A stretch of 12,412 bases of DNA, from assembly GCA_003501525.1 (NCBI GenBank), contig DNPI01000102.1:1757-14168 (forward strand), given 5' to 3'. Positions 7,779 to 12,412 of the stretch are shown here, in pieces (position 1 is the first letter of the stretch; every line of letters starts with the position of its first letter). The position numbers and the translations under genes were made by a program. The DNA is from Planctomycetota bacterium (GTDB lineage Bacteria; Planctomycetota; UBA1135). A model generated the notes under the pieces. That model did not search any database, was not told the DNA's origin, and worked only from the letters and a program-made list of their open reading frames with translations.

Positions 7779-7810
7779 TACGCGCTCTCCCTCTGGAGGA
7801 AGAGCGCGTA
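7779..7810 (-). terminator. Intrinsic terminator of the Asp-box gene
   Basis: A perfect 10-base-pair stem (7779-7788 with 7801-7810, core CGCGCTCT/AGAGCGCG) is extended after one mismatch by further inner pairs. It lies 22 bases past the stop of the gene at 7833-9530. Reading the - strand, the stem is followed by CCCTTTTCG, a short T-run. Stem strength and position support a terminator; the T-run is only moderate. Confidence 0.65.
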
Positions 7811-7832
7811 AAGAACATTTGCTTTCAGATCT

Positions 7833-9530
7833 CTAGCCAACTACTTCAGCGAGTGAATTGGACAATACGTGCCCGTTAACGGGGTCCAAATCGACCGCTT
7901 GCATCCAAACGCTGACACCTGATGCGGAAGGCGGCACGTTTACAGTGATGCTTGCATTGCCGATGCTGTCAGCCGTCATGGAGGGCAGCTGCTTAATTGG
8001 GGGAGTCAGGTCGACTGGGCCCACAACGGTATTAGTAGGGCCTCCGCCAACAAGTGAGTAGGCTGCGATTACTGTATTTCCGCTTCGTGCACCTGCGGCA
8101 GCGATTGTTGCTGAACCGCCAGCAGCTAGCCCAGAAATGGAAAGTGAAAAGCCACTCGGCGGAGTGAAATACCCGCCGCCGGCATAGGCTTGATTTTGAC
8201 CAAGGTCATCAGAGAGCCATACGCCAACAAAAGTTTCAAGAGGCTCATCCGTGAAGCAAAACTCGGTGTAATCCGCATCGCCGGCTTGCTGACCTTGTGC
8301 CATGTCCATTTCTGCCCAGGTCGCTCCTCGGTCGCTGGATGTCGACATCATGGGATTCTCCGGGAATCCAAACCCCGAATAGCCAACACCGATGTGGTTC
8401 AACCCAGCGCGGGAGATTGGATACGTTCCCCCAGTTCCGAGCTGTGATTCCGACCAAGTGACGCCGCCATCAGTAGAAACAGCAGCATAAACTTCATCTG
8501 ATCCTGAGCGGTTGTCTTCCCACGTTACAACGGATGTTGGTAGTGAGCCGGGGTCGTTCACTTTCCAGTGAGCTGCCCCAAAGTGGTTGTCACCATCAAA
8601 GCCACCTTGGAGGGTAGTGTCAGGTCCAAAGGTATGTCCACCGTCTAGGGAAACGATGGCGTGCACTTCTTCGTCACTGGCATTGTTAGGGGTCTCATCT
8701 TCTTGCCAAGCAATAGAGACAATTCCCTCCATAATATTCCCGTCGTTCCCGGAAACGGATAGATGTATTTCTGTTCCTTCGATGTCTCCACTTCCTGGGC
8801 CGGAGCCATCAAGTTGCGCATTGTCGACCATCCAAGAAGCGCCAAAGTTATGGGAGTGACTGTAGAACAAATCATCATCACTTGAGTTCCGGTTATCGCA
8901 CCATGCGATATGCACGCCTGCTCCTGATGCGGCGACAGCTTCGTAATCGATGTCACCGCCGCCGTTGTCTACTTGGGTCAAAGAACCCCAAGTTGCTCCG
9001 CGGTCGCTGGAGCCTAAGTAGAACAAACTTTCACCGGAAGAAGCATTTACACGTTGAATTACATGTACATCGCTGCCGGCCGCAGCAATTTTGACGCTGT
9101 CAACATCGGTTCCTCCCGGCGCGTCTCCATCGTCAAGTCGTAAATCAGCACTCCATGAAGCGCCAGCATCATGTGATGCTGTGAAGTAGGTGTCCTCAAC
9201 GGAACCATTTCTTTGATCTCGCCAAGCGAAATAGATGGACCCACCTGCAACAGCGAGGTTGTAGTCATAAATCCATTTAGACGATCCTGTCCCATCGTCC
9301 ATTTGGACAGCGGCACCCCAAGTGTTTCCACCATCGGAGCTTGCTGCGCAGTAGAGATTGTTGGTCCCATCTTCGAGCCAGACAGCAGCAACAATGCTGC
9401 CATCGGTAGCTACGGATGGGTATTTAGATATGCCAAGCCCGGTATCGAGCTGTGTAACGGGAAGGGGATCTTGAGCGGCTAGAGGTGCAGCAACAAGAAA
9501 TCCGAGTGCAATAGTTAGGGATGGGCGCAT
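7833..9530 (-). CDS. Secreted Asp-box (BNR) propeller protein
   Basis: Exported 565-residue protein with a clear signal peptide (MRPSLTIALGFLVAAPLAAQ, cleavage near AAQ/D). It carries seven Asp-box motifs (S-x-D-x-G-x-T-W type) starting at residues 64, 119, 174, 226, 294, 352 and 398; the fourth has Asn for Asp and the fifth ends in Phe. Spacing of 46-68 residues fits one motif per blade of a sialidase-fold beta propeller. No FRIP motif or arginine triad is evident, so sialidase activity is not supported; carbohydrate or protein binding is more likely. Residues about 456-565 form a C-terminal beta module with GFSLSISGLAAGGSATI, VIAAYSLVGGGPTN and ASGVSVWMQAVDL, different in sequence from the C-terminal modules of the neighbouring exoproteins. 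The ATG (9530-9528) has no Shine-Dalgarno; a pyrimidine-rich leader precedes it. The 153 bases to the upstream gene hold no convincing promoter. A terminator hairpin follows at 7779-7810. Confidence 0.85.
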   Translation of the reverse strand: MRPSLTIALGFLVAAPLAAQDPLPVTQLDTGLGISKYPSVATDGSIVAAVWLEDGTNNLYCAASSDGGNTWGAAVQMDDGTGSSKWIYDYNLAVAGGSIYFAWRDQRNGSVEDTYFTASHDAGASWSADLRLDDGDAPGGTDVDSVKIAAAGSDVHVIQRVNASSGESLFYLGSSDRGATWGSLTQVDNGGGDIDYEAVAASGAGVHIAWCDNRNSSDDDLFYSHSHNFGASWMVDNAQLDGSGPGSGDIEGTEIHLSVSGNDGNIMEGIVSIAWQEDETPNNASDEEVHAIVSLDGGHTFGPDTTLQGGFDGDNHFGAAHWKVNDPGSLPTSVVTWEDNRSGSDEVYAAVSTDGGVTWSESQLGTGGTYPISRAGLNHIGVGYSGFGFPENPMMSTSSDRGATWAEMDMAQGQQAGDADYTEFCFTDEPLETFVGVWLSDDLGQNQAYAGGGYFTPPSGFSLSISGLAAGGSATIAAAGARSGNTVIAAYSLVGGGPTNTVVGPVDLTPPIKQLPSMTADSIGNASITVNVPPSASGVSVWMQAVDLDPVNGHVLSNSLAEVVG

Positions 9531-9683
9531 TCGTTTTTGAGATATTTAGGGGAAAGAGGACTTGGGAGGGGTTCAAGCGCGGGGAGGCGCGAGACCCAGC
9601 CAGCCCCAATTTAGCAGAGACCAAAAGCAACAACGTTAGAAGCCTAATAAAAATCAGTCGAGATTCATCAGTTATGCTTGCTT

Positions 9684-12227
9684 TTAGAGGTCTTGCAGGG
9701 CGTTTTTGGCTTGTTCTTTCAGCCCTAGCGCCTCTTGGTTGGCTGGCGCTAGAACTAATGCCTCGTTTGCCCAAGCTAGAGCTTTCTCTGGCTCGAGCAA
9801 TTCCAGGTCTGCTTTTCCGAGGGCGAGCAATATTTTTAGGCTACGCCAACCGAGATCTTCTGCAAGCGGAAGAAGGTAGGTTTGAATCCATTCAATTTCT
9901 CGTTGTGGCCCGAGGATAGAGGCAATCTCGCCACCGAGTGCGCGAAGCAATGACGAATCTGGCGATCGTCGCCCAAGGCTCAGCATCGATTGCAACGCAT
10001 CTTCACTGATTTCTATTTGAGCGTAGTCTTCTGCAAAGAAGAGGTCCTGCGCATTCCAAACCTGAGATTCGAGTTGAGCAATGTGAAAATCGAGCCACTC
10101 TTCCGGAGCGCTGCAATCTTGTTTCATTGCATCTAAAACTTTTGCCGCCCGATAGAGCGAGGCAGCACCCTCTTTCTCGCTAGGCCATGTTTTCAGTAAA
10201 GCGGGGAGTCGGGCAAAGGGAGCATGCATTGGTGCCCTCAGCCTTCCTGATTGGCAATCAAAGCTTTTTATTCTCATCAGTCCGATATCGTTGCTATCTC
10301 CCACAGGCAATCCTCTAGAAACCAATCCGGCTTTTATGCGGGGAGCTAGATTCTCGCCCAGTGGCAGAAATCCCCCAGCAATGAGAATTGCTGGAGTACG
10401 CAGATTTCTTGGGAGGATCCAAACCCCATGGTGCGGGAAGTGTTCCTTCATCCATCGTTGAATGCCTCCAACAGCTCCTTGTCCGGTAGTTGTTGGATTG
10501 AGAAGAATGGCAAACGCGCCATCTCTGGCGAGCTTCCTTTTTGCTGTTGCGAATATGTGGGGCCGCAGAAGGTTCGCATTGCGTTGCCACGGTGTTCTGT
10601 CTCGAAGGAGAATTAAATCGAATTGACCTTCGCTTTCAGGGATTGTTGTTGCGATCGCGTCGGGCGATAGATTGGCCCATTCCGGGAGGTGCTTTGACGT
10701 ATCCCACAAACTTTTTGGGTCACACGCGAGATGGATTTCTTGGACACCTGACAGCTTTAATTCTTCAAAGGTCCCGGCGTGAGGCGCTCCGACAAGGAGG
10801 ACCTTTCTCGGCAATCCTTGTAGTCCTAAAGCAAAAAGAGCGTCATAGCGTTGCTCGGCTTCCCCACGTGAATCAGGCGTCAAGAGGAAATTGCCTTGTG
10901 CGAGGAATCGCTTGCCCAGTTCTTTTGCGGAGTCTCGCTCTAAAACCCTAATTACCGATCCTTGGTCAGTGATTTCGGTAGTGTCGCCGTTGCTTTGCGG
11001 GAAAACCTTGAACTTAAAGACCCCTTGCGGTCGCGCAAAGCCTTCCGGGAATTTGGGAAGAGGCGCCATCAAAACTAAAACTAGAGGTATGGCGAAAACG
11101 GGCCAACATGTTAGGACGATTCTTTTCCATCCTTGTGCTAACGAGTATCGCATTGTTCCATATCTAAATATCGAAATGCACCCAGCCGCAGCAGCGGCGA
11201 TCACGGTTAGCATTCCAACCCTAGGCAAGGCATGGGCAATGAAGAGGGCGCTTCCTGCGGCGAGCAGAGCAAGCCTCCTGTCTTGGATGCTGAAGTCCAT
11301 TCCTCGATGTGCACCCCATGCTGCGCCAAAAGCAATGGCAGGTAAACCGGCAACTAAAAGAACACCCCACGGGACATAGAGGGAGTGCCCGACCATGTCG
11401 GGTGCTGCTGATATACCCAGGAATTTAAGCCAAGCAGTCGAAGTCGAAACTTCTTGTGGGATTCCCGCGCTTTTCGCAGCAAGTCCGATTGAGGCGGCCA
11501 GGATCGAGCAGTACAAACCTGCCATCAGTGGATTCCGCGAAGAGCCAAGGGTGCTCATTCCTAGCAAGACCAAAAATCCCCATGTGAGAATTCTTCTGAA
11601 TTCTTGTGGGCTACCACCAGGATCGAAAAGTCCTAGCCATGGCTGTAGCCAGAAATAAGCAAGGAACCCTGCGAAAGGGATTAGAAAACCTTCGGCGCCG
11701 GAGTTGCCTTCCGTGGGCGATTTTTCTGCAGTCCCCTTCTGTGCTAGGAAAAGGGCTAGCAAGCCGGTTAGGAGGAGAAATCGAGTTGGTCCGATACCGA
11801 ATCTGTGGGCTATGGCTAAGCCAAGGACGCCTCCGATCCACCAAAGCCATAGTGATTTGGCCTCGATTTTTTGCGCCAAAATCTCTCCGAGTTGCGAGAG
11901 AGGGGGAGTGAGGAGAAGGCGGAACAGTAAAAAGGATCCAACTGTTGTCCAGGAAACCAACGGCCCAGCAAGGAAATCTGCAATCCATGGGCAAAGGTAA
12001 GGCAAAACAATGGCAAGACCTGCGAGCAGCAGCAGTGGTCGCCAAGCGGCGGCAGGGTGTCCCGCCGTTCGAGTGCTTGTTTTTGATATCCCGCCTAATA
12101 TGACGAGCCATCCAATAACACCCTGGGCAAATCCTCCACCAAGAGCTTGACCGATTGAATCGGCCAACCCAGCCAGAAAGAGTGTTGCTAGCCCTACAGC
12201 CAGAATGGCGGATGCACGTGTTCTCAT
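9684..12227 (-). CDS. Membrane protein with spermidine-synthase-like domain and TPR-like tail
   Basis: An 847-residue protein from ATG 12227-12225. Residues 5-391 hold about 12 hydrophobic membrane segments. The soluble part has a Rossmann-like domain (about 472-615) of polyamine aminopropyltransferase type: VLLVGAPHAG (476-485) in the nucleotide-loop position, CDP (502-504), FDLILLRDRTP (536-546), LLRPHIFATAKRKL (553-566) and a following AFAILLNP strand. The glycine loop and acidic residues are poorly conserved, so catalysis is doubtful. The C-terminal part (about 680-847) is helical, with a TPR-like end (ALAWANEALVLAPANQEAL). Fusions of membrane domains to spermidine-synthase-like domains are a known bacterial type, but the substrate is unknown. 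A longer reading from TTG 12362 exists, but those 45 extra residues lie on the strand opposite the mutY start and are rejected. No Shine-Dalgarno precedes 12227. The gene diverges from mutY across 48 bases, and no strong terminator follows its stop. Confidence 0.82.
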   Translation of the reverse strand: MRTRASAILAVGLATLFLAGLADSIGQALGGGFAQGVIGWLVILGGISKTSTRTAGHPAAAWRPLLLLAGLAIVLPYLCPWIADFLAGPLVSWTTVGSFLLFRLLLTPPLSQLGEILAQKIEAKSLWLWWIGGVLGLAIAHRFGIGPTRFLLLTGLLALFLAQKGTAEKSPTEGNSGAEGFLIPFAGFLAYFWLQPWLGLFDPGGSPQEFRRILTWGFLVLLGMSTLGSSRNPLMAGLYCSILAASIGLAAKSAGIPQEVSTSTAWLKFLGISAAPDMVGHSLYVPWGVLLVAGLPAIAFGAAWGAHRGMDFSIQDRRLALLAAGSALFIAHALPRVGMLTVIAAAAAGCISIFRYGTMRYSLAQGWKRIVLTCWPVFAIPLVLVLMAPLPKFPEGFARPQGVFKFKVFPQSNGDTTEITDQGSVIRVLERDSAKELGKRFLAQGNFLLTPDSRGEAEQRYDALFALGLQGLPRKVLLVGAPHAGTFEELKLSGVQEIHLACDPKSLWDTSKHLPEWANLSPDAIATTIPESEGQFDLILLRDRTPWQRNANLLRPHIFATAKRKLARDGAFAILLNPTTTGQGAVGGIQRWMKEHFPHHGVWILPRNLRTPAILIAGGFLPLGENLAPRIKAGLVSRGLPVGDSNDIGLMRIKSFDCQSGRLRAPMHAPFARLPALLKTWPSEKEGAASLYRAAKVLDAMKQDCSAPEEWLDFHIAQLESQVWNAQDLFFAEDYAQIEISEDALQSMLSLGRRSPDSSLLRALGGEIASILGPQREIEWIQTYLLPLAEDLGWRSLKILLALGKADLELLEPEKALAWANEALVLAPANQEALGLKEQAKNALQDL

Positions 12228-12275
12228 TACTCGTGAGGATAAACGATTGCCCTCGCTGTCGTATCCTTGAAGGGG

Positions 12276-12412
12276 ATGGTAGCTCAGGGGCAATATTCGG
12301 AAGAAGCAATCAGCATCCTTGATTGGTTTCAGCTCCAGGCACGAGACCTTCCCTGGCGCCAAATGAGAAACCCTTATGCGACATGGGTTTCAGAAATTAT
12401 GCTTCAACAAAC
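12276..12412 (+). CDS. mutY: Adenine DNA glycosylase MutY, N-terminal fragment
   Basis: The first 45 codons of MutY, which removes adenine mispaired with 8-oxoguanine; the gene continues past the right edge. The visible residues include LDWFQ (15-19), RDLPWRQ (23-29), NPYATW (32-37) and SEIMLQQ (39-45), matching the start of the MutY/endonuclease III-type domain. Glu40 aligns with catalytic Glu37 of E. coli MutY. ATG 12276 is preceded by GAAGGGG with almost no spacing, which is unusual. An in-frame TTG at 12267 is an alternative start, and the in-frame TAA at 12240-12242 sets the upstream limit. The gene diverges from the membrane protein gene at 9684-12227. With sodC at the other end, the window holds two oxidative-damage functions, but they are not linked by an operon. 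Confidence 0.9.
   Translation, partial: MVAQGQYSEEAISILDWFQLQARDLPWRQMRNPYATWVSEIMLQQ

Noticed and set aside
7833..9530. Naming the Asp-box protein a sialidase
   Set aside because: Asp-boxes alone mark the fold, not the activity; the FRIP motif and arginine triad are not seen.
9575..9660. Promoter for the Asp-box gene, with TAAATT as a possible -10
   Set aside because: No matching -35 element lies 16-18 bases upstream; the nearest TTG sequence is 14 bases away.
9640..9683. T-rich stretch after the membrane protein stop on the - strand (complement of AATAAAAATC) as a terminator
   Set aside because: The only preceding stem is about four pairs (AATC/GATT), too weak to support a call.
12271..12345. 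tRNA-like look on the + strand (GGGGATGGTAGCTCAG and a TTTCAGCTCC near the expected T-arm)
   Set aside because: The D-arm, anticodon arm and acceptor stem do not pair, and the stretch codes for MutY.
12228..12362. Extra 45 residues at the N-terminus of the membrane protein, starting at TTG 12362 with AGGG upstream
   Set aside because: The opposite strand encodes conserved MutY motifs here, and ATG 12227 lies directly before the first membrane segment.

Overview
The window looks like a chromosomal piece from a member of the Planctomycetota or a close relative. The phylum call is an inference. It rests on three secreted proteins with different C-terminal beta-rich modules of a type I associate from memory with planctomycete exoproteins, on a VWA protein carrying a tryptophan-rich repeat of planctomycete flavour, and on frequent TTG and GTG starts. 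Base composition is intermediate by eye. There are no mobile elements, CRISPR arrays, or rRNA or tRNA genes. Gene density is high, with no gap over 300 bases.

Left part, + strand (23-2624): three tightly packed genes that look like one operon. They encode an exported Cu/Zn superoxide dismutase (sodC), dihydrolipoamide dehydrogenase (lpdA, the E3 subunit of 2-oxoacid dehydrogenases) and octanoyltransferase LipB (first step of lipoyl cofactor attachment). lpdA has its ribosome binding site on the sodC stop, and lipB starts on the base after the lpdA stop. The pairing joins an enzyme that oxidises protein-bound dihydrolipoamide with one that helps install the lipoyl group. lipB meets the opposing gene at a shared CTAG stop palindrome lying inside a long hairpin.

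Middle, - strand (2621-7686), read right to left: a calcium-loop repeat exoprotein (6001-7686), a VWA-domain protein (4452-5963) and a ComEC-like metallo-beta-lactamase/lamin-tail protein (2621-4435). Gaps are 37 and 16 bases, so this is probably one transcription unit of exported proteins. Upstream lies an independent - strand gene for a seven-Asp-box propeller protein (7833-9530), closed by a hairpin terminator at 7779-7810.

Right part: a - strand gene (9684-12227) for a multi-spanning membrane protein with a degenerate spermidine-synthase-like Rossmann domain and a C-terminal TPR-like helical region. Diverging from it, and running off the right edge, is the start of mutY (adenine DNA glycosylase, 12276-12412). 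This start is easy to miss, and it shows that the longer version of the membrane protein (from 12362) is a false N-terminal extension.

The most unusual content is the cluster of four exported or membrane proteins of unknown substrate. Three of them have modular architecture: a repeat propeller or hydrolase at the N-terminus and a distinct C-terminal domain of about 110-130 residues. No complete new defence or biosynthetic system is evident.
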